A DNA stretch of 40,906 nucleotides from CBDCWA01 sp046048295. Lineage in GTDB: Bacteria; Pseudomonadota; Alphaproteobacteria; Rhizobiales; Hyphomicrobiaceae. This document shows positions 1-7,067 of this stretch, in pieces. The stretch spans positions 1 through 40,906 of the forward strand of contig JBJOGJ010000004.1 in NCBI GenBank assembly GCA_046048295.1. The letters are read 5' to 3'. The notes beneath the pieces are model-generated. The model was given only the letters and a program-made list of their open reading frames with translations, was not told the origin of the DNA and ran no database searches. The position numbers and the translations under genes are program-made. The number at the start of each line of letters is the position of its first letter. Within the stretch, counting starts at the first letter, position 1.

Positions 1-396
1 CTTCTTCAGAACCCTAGCCGATCATGTGCCGGTGCTCAGGAGATGCGGCGGACCTGATCACGGCGGCACACTTCTAGCCCGCTCCCGGTGACCCAAAAAC
101 CAAGGTTGTCATCGAGTTGCGAGCAAACTTTCAAATCCTCTTCCTTATCGTCCGCCATATTGGCAGATCATCCCGTCCGTTGCAAGTGATCCGACCTCAG
201 CAAGACTGCCACTGTCAAGTGCCTACAGTAAATAGTCACATCCCGACAATACAAAGCCGGAAAAACGGCATTCTGCAGATTTTTCGCTATCAGGACTGTG
301 ACCAGTTTCAACCATTGCACGAAGACACCACGCCGCAACAACTTAATAATTCGTTTCTTTATCAATCGGTTGGCGCGTTGCAGTCGCACGCACTGG
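1..396. other. Intergenic stretch downstream of pleD, no gene recognised
   Basis: This stretch is richer in A and T than the flanking genes. I find no credible coding region, tRNA or terminator in it. Short open frames exist (a 73-codon frame at 168-389 minus and one running into pleD antisense at 117-470 plus), but their translations resemble no family I know and lack a good ribosome site. In related bacteria pleD is often followed by rpmG; I looked for its start on the minus strand and did not see it here. Confidence 0.5.
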
Positions 397-1767
397 CTAA
401 GCTGCCTCGATCACGACCCGGTTCCGGCCTTCCCGCTTGGCGGTATAGAGCGCATTGTCGGCACGCTTGAATAATGTCGCCGACGTATCCCGGTGGTTTT
501 CGACTTTCGACAGGCCGACGCTGGCCGTAACGGGGATCTGCTTGCCGCCACCGACGCAGAACGGCTCGCTGGCAATCCCCAATCGCAGCCTCTCCGCCAC
601 CTGCCACGCCCGGTCCACGTCCGTGTCGGGCATGATGATTATGAATTCTTCCCCACCCAGCCTGCAGGCAAGGTCGATGCTCCGCGTGTTGCGCCGCAAC
701 CGGGCGGCAAACTCCTTGAGCACCAGGTCGCCCACATCATGGCCGTAGGTATCGTTGATGTTCTTGAAGTGATCGATGTCTGCGACGAGCACCGTGAGGG
801 GCTTCTGCATGCCGATCGCTTCCTCGAGCAGGGTCTGCAGATGACCCTCCATGTAGCGCCGGTTGTGGAGCCCGGTAAGCGGATCGGTGATGGCCTGCTC
901 GACGCTTTCCTCGAGGCGCACGCGCAGGAAGTCCGCATGCCGCTTGCGCCGGATCTGGGTCTTCACGCGTGCAAGGACCTCGTTGCGGTCGATGGGGCGG
1001 ATCAGATAATCGTTCACGCCCATGTCGAGGCCGCGCAAGAGGCGCGCTTCCTCACCGGGATCGAGGAGGATGATGATCGGCAGGTGGCGCGTCTTCTCAT
1101 GTGAGCGGACCTGCCCGCATAGCCTGAGCCCATCGCTGTTCCTGAGGCCGAGGCTGACGATCAGAAGGTCGAACTTGTGTTCCGAGACGCGCTGGTAGGC
1201 GCGGGCCGGATCGCGCTCGATGAACGCATCGTGCGTCCGGTTCAGCATCTCGAGCATGCGGGCGGCAGTGCGCACATTGTCGTCAACGAGCAGAATGCGC
1301 CCGTTCTCGCCCCGGAGCGACTTGGCGAACTCCCCGTTCTTGAGGAAACCGAGCTGTTGCGTCGTCGTCGCCCGCATCTTGAGCTCGTCGTTCAGCAGCT
1401 TCACTCGAGCCAGGTTCTTGACCCGCGTGATGAGTGCGATGTCGTCGACCGGCTTGGTAAGGAAATCGTCGGCGCCGGCCTGCAGGCCCTGCACCCGGTC
1501 CGATGACTGGTCGAGGGCCGTCACCATCACGATCGGCACGTCATGGCTGTTCGGCATCGCCTTGATGCGCCGGCACGCCTCGTAGCCATCCATGCCCGGC
1601 ATCATGACGTCGAGCAGAACGACATCGACGTGCTCGCGCTCGCAGATATCTACGGCTTCCTGCCCGCTGCTGGCCGTCAGCACCTCGAAATACTCGGCCG
1701 ACAGCCTCGCCTCGAGCAGCTTCACATTGGCCTGGATGTCATCGACAACGAGTACGCGCGCAGTCAT
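397..1767 (-). CDS. pleD: PleD-type response regulator / diguanylate cyclase
   Basis: Makes cyclic di-GMP from two GTP when its receiver domain is phosphorylated; in Caulobacter PleD drives the motile-to-stalked transition. The 456 residues match the family length. Domain order is REC1 (about 1-120, phospho-acceptor D53 in LLDVMMPGMDG), a degenerate REC2 (about 156-275, where the acceptor Asp is replaced in LLIVSLGLRNSDG) and a GGDEF domain whose active site reads GGEEF at 371-375. An RxxD product-inhibition site (RSID, 362-365) stands five residues before it, so an active, feedback-inhibited enzyme is expected. The ATG has AAGG four bases upstream and lies 18 bp after the divK stop, so the two are very likely one transcript, as in Caulobacter and rhizobia. 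Confidence 0.95.
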   Translation of the reverse strand: MTARVLVVDDIQANVKLLEARLSAEYFEVLTASSGQEAVDICEREHVDVVLLDVMMPGMDGYEACRRIKAMPNSHDVPIVMVTALDQSSDRVQGLQAGADDFLTKPVDDIALITRVKNLARVKLLNDELKMRATTTQQLGFLKNGEFAKSLRGENGRILLVDDNVRTAARMLEMLNRTHDAFIERDPARAYQRVSEHKFDLLIVSLGLRNSDGLRLCGQVRSHEKTRHLPIIILLDPGEEARLLRGLDMGVNDYLIRPIDRNEVLARVKTQIRRKRHADFLRVRLEESVEQAITDPLTGLHNRRYMEGHLQTLLEEAIGMQKPLTVLVADIDHFKNINDTYGHDVGDLVLKEFAARLRRNTRSIDLACRLGGEEFIIIMPDTDVDRAWQVAERLRLGIASEPFCVGGGKQIPVTASVGLSKVENHRDTSATLFKRADNALYTAKREGRNRVVIEAA

Positions 1768-1785
1768 CTACCTTAACCCATGCCC

Positions 1786-2220
1786 TCACGCGTCGCCGTC
1801 GCCGATGAAGGTCTTGACGGTCTGGATGAACGTATGGACGGAGATCGGCTTCGAGATGTAGGCTTCGCAGCCACCCTCCCGGATACGCTCCTCGTCGCCC
1901 TTCATGGCGAAAGCCGTGACAGCGACAACCGGAATGTCCGCCAGCTCGTGGTCGTCCTTGAGCCACTTCGTGACCTCGAGGCCCGAAACCTCGGGCAACT
2001 GGATGTCCATCAGGATCAGCTGCGGCTTGTGATGTCGCGCGAGGCTCAGCGCCTCCATGCCGTCCCGGGTCTGCACCGTCCGGTACCCGTAGGCCGTCAG
2101 CAGATCGTGGAACAGCTTCATGTTGAGTTCGTTGTCCTCGACGATGAGCACAAGCTTGCCGGACGCTCGCGACTGCTCTGTCCGCGCGCCTCCCGTCATG
2201 CTGTTGTCGTGATAGTTCAT
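1786..2220 (-). CDS. divK: DivK-type single-domain response regulator
   Basis: Stand-alone receiver protein that, in Caulobacter and rhizobia, relays the DivJ/PleC phosphorylation state to DivL-CckA and so controls CtrA. Visible are the acidic pair E29/D30 (VEDNELNMKLF), the acceptor D72 (LILMDIQLPEVSG) and the conserved Lys in YISKP. I chose the ATG at 2220 because AGGAAG stands seven bases before it. This gives 144 residues with about 20 extra N-terminal residues compared with the roughly 124-residue family norm; an ATG at 2199 would shorten the extension. No output domain follows the receiver. It is first of a two-gene unit with pleD, and a CtrA-like motif lies upstream. Confidence 0.93.
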   Translation of the reverse strand: MNYHDNSMTGGARTEQSRASGKLVLIVEDNELNMKLFHDLLTAYGYRTVQTRDGMEALSLARHHKPQLILMDIQLPEVSGLEVTKWLKDDHELADIPVVAVTAFAMKGDEERIREGGCEAYISKPISVHTFIQTVKTFIGDGDA

Positions 2221-2302
2221 CGCCGTTCTTCCTGACCTGCCACCTCCTGAAACTGCAATGATTCGGGCAGGTGCCAGCCGTCTCACTTTGCCCGAGAACT
2301 CA

Positions 2303-2317
2303 TAACTAACACTTTAA
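2303..2317 (-). promoter_or_regulatory. Possible CtrA-type motif upstream of divK
   Basis: On the minus strand the sequence is TTAA-N7-GTTA. The Caulobacter CtrA consensus is TTAA-N7-TTAA, so one half is perfect and the other matches three of four bases. It lies about 83 bp upstream of the chosen divK start, a sensible position. Short AT-rich motifs are rare in this GC-rich DNA but can occur by chance. Confidence 0.3.
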
Positions 2318-2377
2318 GTCGGCATAGAATCCATTAGTGGTTGACCGAACGTTACCGATTCGCCCGAGCAAGACCCG

Positions 2378-2680
2378 ATGACCGCTGGACGCAACCCTGA
2401 ACGAAGTTTGGCAACCGCCGAGGAAATCGCCATCAAGGCCCTGGTATTCCTCGCCGAAGACCCCGAGCGCCTGTCCCGGTTCCTGGCCGAGACCGGGATG
2501 TCACCTGACGACCTGAGGGGCAAGGCGGGGGACCGGGCAACGCTCGCGGCAGTTCTCGACCACCTGCTGGCGGACGAGTCCCTCCTGCTGGTGTTCACGT
2601 CGAACCACGCAATCGGTCCGGAAACCATTGGGCCGGCCCTCCATGCGCTCGCCGGACGCCCCCCTGCCTGGGATACCTGA
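2378..2680 (+). CDS. DUF3572 family protein
   Basis: A 100-residue, acidic, probably all-helical cytoplasmic protein. The pattern EEIAIKALVFLAEDPERLSRF, then a GMSPDDLR segment and AAVLDHLLADESLLLVF, is what I recognise as DUF3572, a small family largely confined to Alphaproteobacteria and of unknown function. There is no signal peptide or membrane segment. It starts 157 bp after, and divergently from, divK, and ends two bases before the ATG of the ROK kinase, so the two are almost certainly co-transcribed and translationally coupled. No strong Shine-Dalgarno is visible before this ATG. Confidence 0.85.
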   Translation: MTAGRNPERSLATAEEIAIKALVFLAEDPERLSRFLAETGMSPDDLRGKAGDRATLAAVLDHLLADESLLLVFTSNHAIGPETIGPALHALAGRPPAWDT

Positions 2681-2682
2681 GC

Positions 2683-3624
2683 ATGACGGGTATCGAGCGC
2701 GAAACGGGCAATGCAGGCCGGTTCCGGATCGGCATCGACCTCGGCGGCACGAAAATTGCGGCGACCGCGATCACCTCCGATGGCTCGATCCTCCCCGAGC
2801 ACCGCCGCCCCGCGCCCAACAGCGACTACGCCGCAACCATCTCGGCACTGGCGGAGGCCGCGGCAACGATGGCACGGCACGCCACGCCCGCGACAGAGAT
2901 AACCGTCGGCATCGGCATGCCCGGCTCGCTGTCCCGAAAGACCGGCCTGGTCCAGAACTCCAATTCGACCTGGCTCAATGGCCGCAACCTGGCAGAGGAC
3001 GCCAGAGCCGCGATCCCCTACCCCGTCCGCTTCGCCAACGATGCGAACTGCATGGCGCTTTCGGAAGCCGAAGACGGCGCCGGAGCAGGCATGGGATCGG
3101 TGTTCGGCGTCATACTCGGGACGGGATGCGGCGGCGCACTCGTGCTGGCCGGCCAACTCGTAGAAGGGCACCGGCGCATTGCCGGCGAATGGGGCCACAA
3201 TCCCCTGCCGTGGGCGGATTCGAGCGAGCTGCCCGGCCCCCGCTGCTGGTGCGGGCAGTCAGGATGCATCGAGACATGGATCTCCGGCACCGGCCTCGCA
3301 GCGGACCACCTGCGCATGACAGGGATCGCCATGACCGGCGAAGAGATCGTCGCGGCAGCGGCCGCCGGCGACGCCGGTGCACGCGCGAGCAGGCGGCGTC
3401 ACGCCTCGCGCCTCGCCCGCGCACTTGCCCACGTCGTCAATATCTTCGACCCACAGGTGATCGTCATTGGCGGCGGCCTCTCCCGCGTGGCAGACCTCTA
3501 TGTCGAGGTTCCCGCCCTCATGGCCCCCTATGTGTTTTCCAGGGACAACGAGATCGATATCCGTCCCGCAAAATGGGGCGATGCGAGTGGCGTCCGCGGC
3601 GCCGCCAGGCTATGGCCAGGCTGA
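2683..3624 (+). CDS. ROK family sugar kinase (N-acetylglucosamine/fructokinase type)
   Basis: ROK proteins phosphorylate hexoses or amino sugars with ATP. The 313 residues contain the N-terminal phosphate-binding motif DLGGTK (19-24), the substrate segment GHNPLP with H172, and the ROK zinc site formed by H172 and the Cys trio C188, C190 and C195 (CWCGQSGCIETW). There is no N-terminal winged helix, so this is an enzyme and not a ROK repressor. Substrate cannot be decided from sequence alone; N-acetylglucosamine or fructose are the usual candidates. It follows the DUF3572 gene by two bases and runs towards eipB, ending 16 bp before that stop codon. Confidence 0.88.
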   Translation: MTGIERETGNAGRFRIGIDLGGTKIAATAITSDGSILPEHRRPAPNSDYAATISALAEAAATMARHATPATEITVGIGMPGSLSRKTGLVQNSNSTWLNGRNLAEDARAAIPYPVRFANDANCMALSEAEDGAGAGMGSVFGVILGTGCGGALVLAGQLVEGHRRIAGEWGHNPLPWADSSELPGPRCWCGQSGCIETWISGTGLAADHLRMTGIAMTGEEIVAAAAAGDAGARASRRRHASRLARALAHVVNIFDPQVIVIGGGLSRVADLYVEVPALMAPYVFSRDNEIDIRPAKWGDASGVRGAARLWPG

Positions 3625-3640
3625 TGTGTGCGGCGGCGCC

Positions 3641-4513
3641 TCAGCCCCATCTCTGCTTGTCCTTGCGACAGGGCTGCGTCTCGAGGAACTCGATTTTCTT
3701 CAACTCGCCCCTGACCGTGAAGCTGCCGTGATCGAGCAGTAGCCGCCGGCTGACGCCGTTCTCGAAAAACACGAACGAGACCTCGTATGTCGGAACCTGA
3801 TCCTTGTTGTCGTTGGAACGCTCGTAGTAGCTGACAGCCACCGGCCAGGCCGATGCGCGGTCGAGACGATCGACGTTGGCCATCTTCGCGAGTTTCGAGT
3901 TGTAGCCGGCCGCGAGCTTTTTTCCGAGCAGCGTGCTGACGTGGTAGATCTTCTCCCCGTTCTCCGAACCATCGTAGAAATCCGTCGCAAAGAGCCGCTG
4001 CCCCTTTCTGCTGGCCTCGATCATCGCGATGGAATGCTGGATGGGAAACATCGCGTCCGACTTGAAGGAGATCGATTTCTTCGCCGGCTGGGTGATCGTC
4101 ACATCGATGCGCTCATTGTCGGAACTGCGCATGGCGCGCCCGGCGACACGGCTGACGAGCTTGCGGTTCCGGTAATTGGTGGATTCGAACCTGAGCCGGC
4201 GCCCGTCGCCGTCCTCCCAGCTGTTCGAACGCTGATCGTTGATCGTGACATCGCCATCGCCATCCGCCGATCGCGTCACGTACCGCCAGATCTGGGTATA
4301 GCCGTTGCACTTGGAACCGGTGATCTCGTAGACCATGCGGCCGCTCAGCGAGGAGACGCCGGCGCCACCACGCACTTCGCCGAGCGCCATGTCGTACACC
4401 GCCCTGTGCGGCACGAGCTCAATAGGCTTGCCGGCCTGTGCCCGGAGACCCTGCCCTTGCGGAAGCAGCGCCAGCACGAATGCTATGCTAAGTGTCTTCA
4501 AACAGGCCTTCAC
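3641..4513 (-). CDS. eipB: EipB-like periplasmic envelope-integrity protein (DUF1849)
   Basis: EipB of Brucella is a periplasmic beta-spiral protein needed for envelope stress resistance. I take the GTG at 4513 as start because GGAGAG lies six bases before it and because it opens a clean signal peptide (KACLKTLSIAFVLALLPQ, cleavage near LRAQA). The mature part begins with the typical LVPHRAVYDMAL. Two cysteines, C69 (GSKCNGYT) and C282 (TQPC), match the conserved disulfide pair of the family. The resulting 290 residues fit the family length; a longer frame reaching 4666 gives an implausible N-terminus. It is convergent with the ROK gene and divergent from the acyltransferase gene. Confidence 0.9.
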   Translation of the reverse strand: MKACLKTLSIAFVLALLPQGQGLRAQAGKPIELVPHRAVYDMALGEVRGGAGVSSLSGRMVYEITGSKCNGYTQIWRYVTRSADGDGDVTINDQRSNSWEDGDGRRLRFESTNYRNRKLVSRVAGRAMRSSDNERIDVTITQPAKKSISFKSDAMFPIQHSIAMIEASRKGQRLFATDFYDGSENGEKIYHVSTLLGKKLAAGYNSKLAKMANVDRLDRASAWPVAVSYYERSNDNKDQVPTYEVSFVFFENGVSRRLLLDHGSFTVRGELKKIEFLETQPCRKDKQRWG

Positions 4514-4607
4514 CGGCAGCTCTCCATCTCCAGGCGTCGCAAAACCGGAACATAGGGCCGAAACCGCGCCTGAGGAAGACCGTTGCTCCCCGAGCCGTCT
4601 CCGATGC

Positions 4608-4613
4608 ATTATA
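4608..4613 (-). promoter_or_regulatory. Candidate -10 element for eipB
   Basis: A perfect TATAAT on the minus strand lies 95 bp upstream of the eipB GTG and would give a leader of nearly 90 bases. I see no convincing -35 at 16-18 bp, so this is only half of a sigma-70-type promoter. Confidence 0.4.
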
Positions 4614-4667
4614 TGAGAAGCCGGCCGCTTCCGGTTGGCTGACGCCTGGGCGGCGACTTGGGACACT

Positions 4668-5846
4668 ATGCAGGATCAGACCCCCGCAACCATCAGGATC
4701 GTCAATGACATCGCCGAAATCCCGGCCGATGCGTGGAATGCGCTTGCCAATCCCGACCAGGCGACGTTCGACCCGTTCCTCTCGCACGCTTTCCTGAAGG
4801 CACTGGAGGAAGCGGGAACCACCGGTCGCCGCGCCGGCTGGCTGCCCTATCACCTCGTGCTCGAAGGACCGGACGGCGCCATTGCCGGCGTCTGTCCCGC
4901 CTACATCAAGAGCCACAGCCAGGGCGAATACGTTTTCGACTGGTCCTGGGCCGATGCCTACGAGCGCGCTGGCGGAAGGTATTACCCGAAGCTGCAGGTG
5001 GCAGTCCCATTCACGCCGGTCCCCGGCCGCAGGCTCCTCGCCGCCCCCGGGCCCGAACAGGCAGCAAACGAGGCGAGACTGGCCGATGGCATCGAAGCCC
5101 TGACCGAAAAGCTCGGACTTTCATCCGCACACATTACGTTCCTCACCGAGCAGCAGTGGCAGCGCCTCGGCGCCATGAACTACCTGCAGCGAACCGGCAA
5201 GCAGTATCACTTCGAGAATGACGGCTACCGGACGTTCGACGACTTCCTCGCGACGCTGTCCTCGCGCAAACGCAAGAACCTCCGCAAGGAACGCCAGGCA
5301 GCCCTATCAGGCGACCTCGAGATCGAATGGGTTACAGGCTCAGACCTGACGGAAGCCCATTGGGACGCCTTCTACGAGTTCTACATCGACACCGGCAGCC
5401 GCAAGTGGGGGCACCCGTACCTGAACCGGGAATTTTTCTCCCTGCTCGGCGCGGCAATGCCCGACCATTGCCTCCTGGTGCTGGTGCGCCGCAACGGCCG
5501 GTACGTGGCAGGTGCCCTAAACATGATCGGCGGCGAATGCCTGTATGGCCGCTACTGGGGATGCATCGAGCACCACCCGTTCCTGCACTTCGAGGTCTGC
5601 TATTACCAGGCGATCGACTTCGCCATCGCGAGAGGCCTGAAGCGTGTCGAGGCCGGCGCCGGCGGCGACCACAAGATCGCACGCGGCTACGAGCCGGTCG
5701 CGACATACAGCGCGCACTGGATCGAGGATCCCGGCTTCAGGAAAGCCGTCGCCCGCTTCCTCGACGATGAGCGCGAGCAGATGGAGCGGCTCAGATCGGC
5801 GCTCGCAACGGCGACGCCCTATCGCAAGGCGGACCCGGAGAGCTGA
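4668..5846 (+). CDS. FemAB-like GNAT acyltransferase (DUF482, peptidogalycan family)
   Basis: Predicted cytoplasmic acyltransferase of the FemAB/GNAT superfamily, a group that includes aminoacyl transferases for peptidoglycan cross-bridges; the substrate of this branch is unknown. The 392-residue product has an N-terminal half with FLSHAFLKALEEAG, then WSWADAYERAG and YYPKLQVAVPFTPV, and a C-terminal GNAT core with SSRKRKNLRKER, KWGHPYLNREFF and LYGRYWGCIE. These blocks are the signature of PF04339. An in-frame TTG at 4635 could add 11 residues, but ATG 4668 is preferred. Its 3' end overlaps that of the opposite-strand gene by 28 bp. Confidence 0.85.
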   Translation: MQDQTPATIRIVNDIAEIPADAWNALANPDQATFDPFLSHAFLKALEEAGTTGRRAGWLPYHLVLEGPDGAIAGVCPAYIKSHSQGEYVFDWSWADAYERAGGRYYPKLQVAVPFTPVPGRRLLAAPGPEQAANEARLADGIEALTEKLGLSSAHITFLTEQQWQRLGAMNYLQRTGKQYHFENDGYRTFDDFLATLSSRKRKNLRKERQAALSGDLEIEWVTGSDLTEAHWDAFYEFYIDTGSRKWGHPYLNREFFSLLGAAMPDHCLLVLVRRNGRYVAGALNMIGGECLYGRYWGCIEHHPFLHFEVCYYQAIDFAIARGLKRVEAGAGGDHKIARGYEPVATYSAHWIEDPGFRKAVARFLDDEREQMERLRSALATATPYRKADPES

Positions 5847-6379
5847 CGCGCCTGCCTGAAATCGACGGACCCCTTGCTGCAGGACTGGTCGAGAATCGGA
5901 CAATCGAGCTGGTCGGCGAATTCCGGCTGGCATCCGCGCGCGAAGACCTGGGCCATGTGGACGGCGCTGTCGAGATCCGGCGCCGACAGAGCAACGGGCT
6001 TGCGGTAGAAGTTCGACGGGCAGACGAATTGGCCCCGGTACCAGTTCCCGAGCACGCCTTCGCTCTCATGCTCGGTTACGTTGACGAGCTCGCAGACCGG
6101 CAGCTGCCAGGCGAGCCGCGAACGTGCGTCGTCGAGCGAATGGGAGCGCACGAAGTGACCGGCGCGCTTGCCGTAAAGCGGACAGTGCATCATGACGCGG
6201 AACTGGCCGCCGGAAAGCTTGTTGCCCACCTCCTGCCAGAAGCCCTGGTAGATCGCCCCCTGGTCCGGCCTCACCATCGCATAGAGGCCGTATCCGATCC
6301 CGAGCCCCAGGAGTGTGGCAAGCCCGATGACCGATAGAACGGTTGTCCAAAGCCCACGAAAGGAAATGTAACGCGCCAC
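5819..6379 (-). CDS. Hypothetical single-TM, cysteine-rich envelope protein
   Basis: I do not recognise this family. From the GTG at 6379 (GGGG eight bases upstream) the 186-residue product has a short N-terminal tail, one strongly hydrophobic segment at about 8-32 (TTVLSVIGLATLLGLGIGYG), then roughly 150 polar residues with six cysteines (MMHCPLYG, PVCELVN, QFVCPSN, RGCQPE, LDCP, QSCSKG). Basic residues before the TM and disulfide-like cysteines after it suggest an inner-membrane anchor with an oxidised periplasmic domain. Codon bias and the clear TM argue that it is real. It is divergent from the HIT gene, and its last 28 bases overlap the acyltransferase 3' end. Confidence 0.65.
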   Translation of the reverse strand: MARYISFRGLWTTVLSVIGLATLLGLGIGYGLYAMVRPDQGAIYQGFWQEVGNKLSGGQFRVMMHCPLYGKRAGHFVRSHSLDDARSRLAWQLPVCELVNVTEHESEGVLGNWYRGQFVCPSNFYRKPVALSAPDLDSAVHMAQVFARGCQPEFADQLDCPILDQSCSKGSVDFRQARQLSGSALR

Positions 6380-6465
6380 GTCTGTCGCCCCGCAAAACTG
6401 TTCAACGCACGGGAACACCCGGCACGCCACCCCGAAGTGTATACGCCAGCTGTTAAAGTTTTCGG

Positions 6466-6502
6466 AACCCGCAAGCGCGAACGCCAGCCGCGCTCACGGG
6501 TT
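6466..6502. repeat. Imperfect inverted repeat between two divergent genes
   Basis: Two 14-base arms (6466-6479 and 6489-6502) pair at 12 of 14 positions around a nine-base centre: AACCCG and AGCGCG on the left match CGCGCT and CGGGTT on the right, with CA facing CA between them. It lies in the 200-bp gap between the divergent membrane-protein and HIT genes. There is no T-tract and neither flanking gene ends here, so an operator or leader structure is more likely than a terminator. Confidence 0.5.
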
Positions 6503-6579
6503 GCAATCGGTTTCGCACCAACTTAAGCCAGTCGTTGGCGCGGGCTAAGTCGCGCCGCAGCAGACTTGGAGAACGGACC

Positions 6580-6999
6580 ATGGACTACGACGACACGAAT
6601 GTCTTCGCCAAGATCCTGCGCGGCGAGTTGCCCGCCCATAAGGTCTACGAAGACACCGCTACGTTGGCCTTCATGGACGTCATGCCGCGCCTGCCCGGCC
6701 ACTGCCTCGTTATCCCGAAGACGCCGTGCCGCAATGTGCTCGATGCCAGCCCCGAACAACTCGCAGCGTGCATTGCCACGGTGCAAAAGGTCTCCCGGGC
6801 CGTGATGAAAGCCTTCGCAGCGCCCGGTGTCACCCTGCAGCAGTTCAACGAGAGCGCGGGCGGGCAGGTCGTGTTCCACTTGCACTTCCATGTGCTCCCC
6901 CGCCACGCCGGCGTATCCATAGGTCCCCACACAGGCCAGATGGAGGACAATGCCGTCCTCGCCGCCAATGCCGCAAAGATCCGCGCGGCAATCGAATAG
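6580..6999 (+). CDS. HIT family nucleotide hydrolase/transferase
   Basis: Histidine-triad proteins hydrolyse nucleoside phosphoramidates or dinucleotides, with the middle His as nucleophile. The catalytic triad is plain at H100, H102 and H104 (VVFHLHFHVLP), preceded by the usual N-terminal CxxC-less Hint-like segment FAKILRGELPAHKVYED and the LPGHCLVIPK strand. Length is 139 residues, typical of bacterial Hint-like enzymes. The ATG at 6580 has GGAG about ten bases upstream; an in-frame start at 6535 has no such support. The gene is convergent with clpA, with a GC-rich hairpin in between. Confidence 0.92.
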   Translation: MDYDDTNVFAKILRGELPAHKVYEDTATLAFMDVMPRLPGHCLVIPKTPCRNVLDASPEQLAACIATVQKVSRAVMKAFAAPGVTLQQFNESAGGQVVFHLHFHVLPRHAGVSIGPHTGQMEDNAVLAANAAKIRAAIE

Positions 7000-7009
7000 C
7001 GCACTGCCT

Positions 7010-7039
7010 AAAACAAAGGGGGCGCTGCGCAGCGCCCCC
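7010..7039 (-). terminator. Rho-independent terminator of the clpSA operon
   Basis: A perfect stem of nine base pairs (7018-7026 with 7031-7039, GGGGGCGCT pairing AGCGCCCCC) closes a GCGC loop. On the minus strand it is followed by TTTGTTTT (7017-7010). It begins 29 bases after the clpA stop. On the plus strand, after the HIT gene, no T-run follows, so it works mainly for clpA. Confidence 0.88.
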
Positions 7040-7067
7040 AAAGTCGCAATGACCGCCAGCCAGTGCC

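Noticed and set aside
168..389. 73-codon minus-strand frame after pleD
   Set aside because: No recognised family, no convincing ribosome site, and odd composition with many Arg, Leu and Cys residues; not enough to call a gene.
7018..7039. Bidirectional terminator also serving the HIT gene
   Set aside because: The stem is symmetric, but the T-run is only on the clpA strand; on the HIT strand A-residues precede and no T-run follows.
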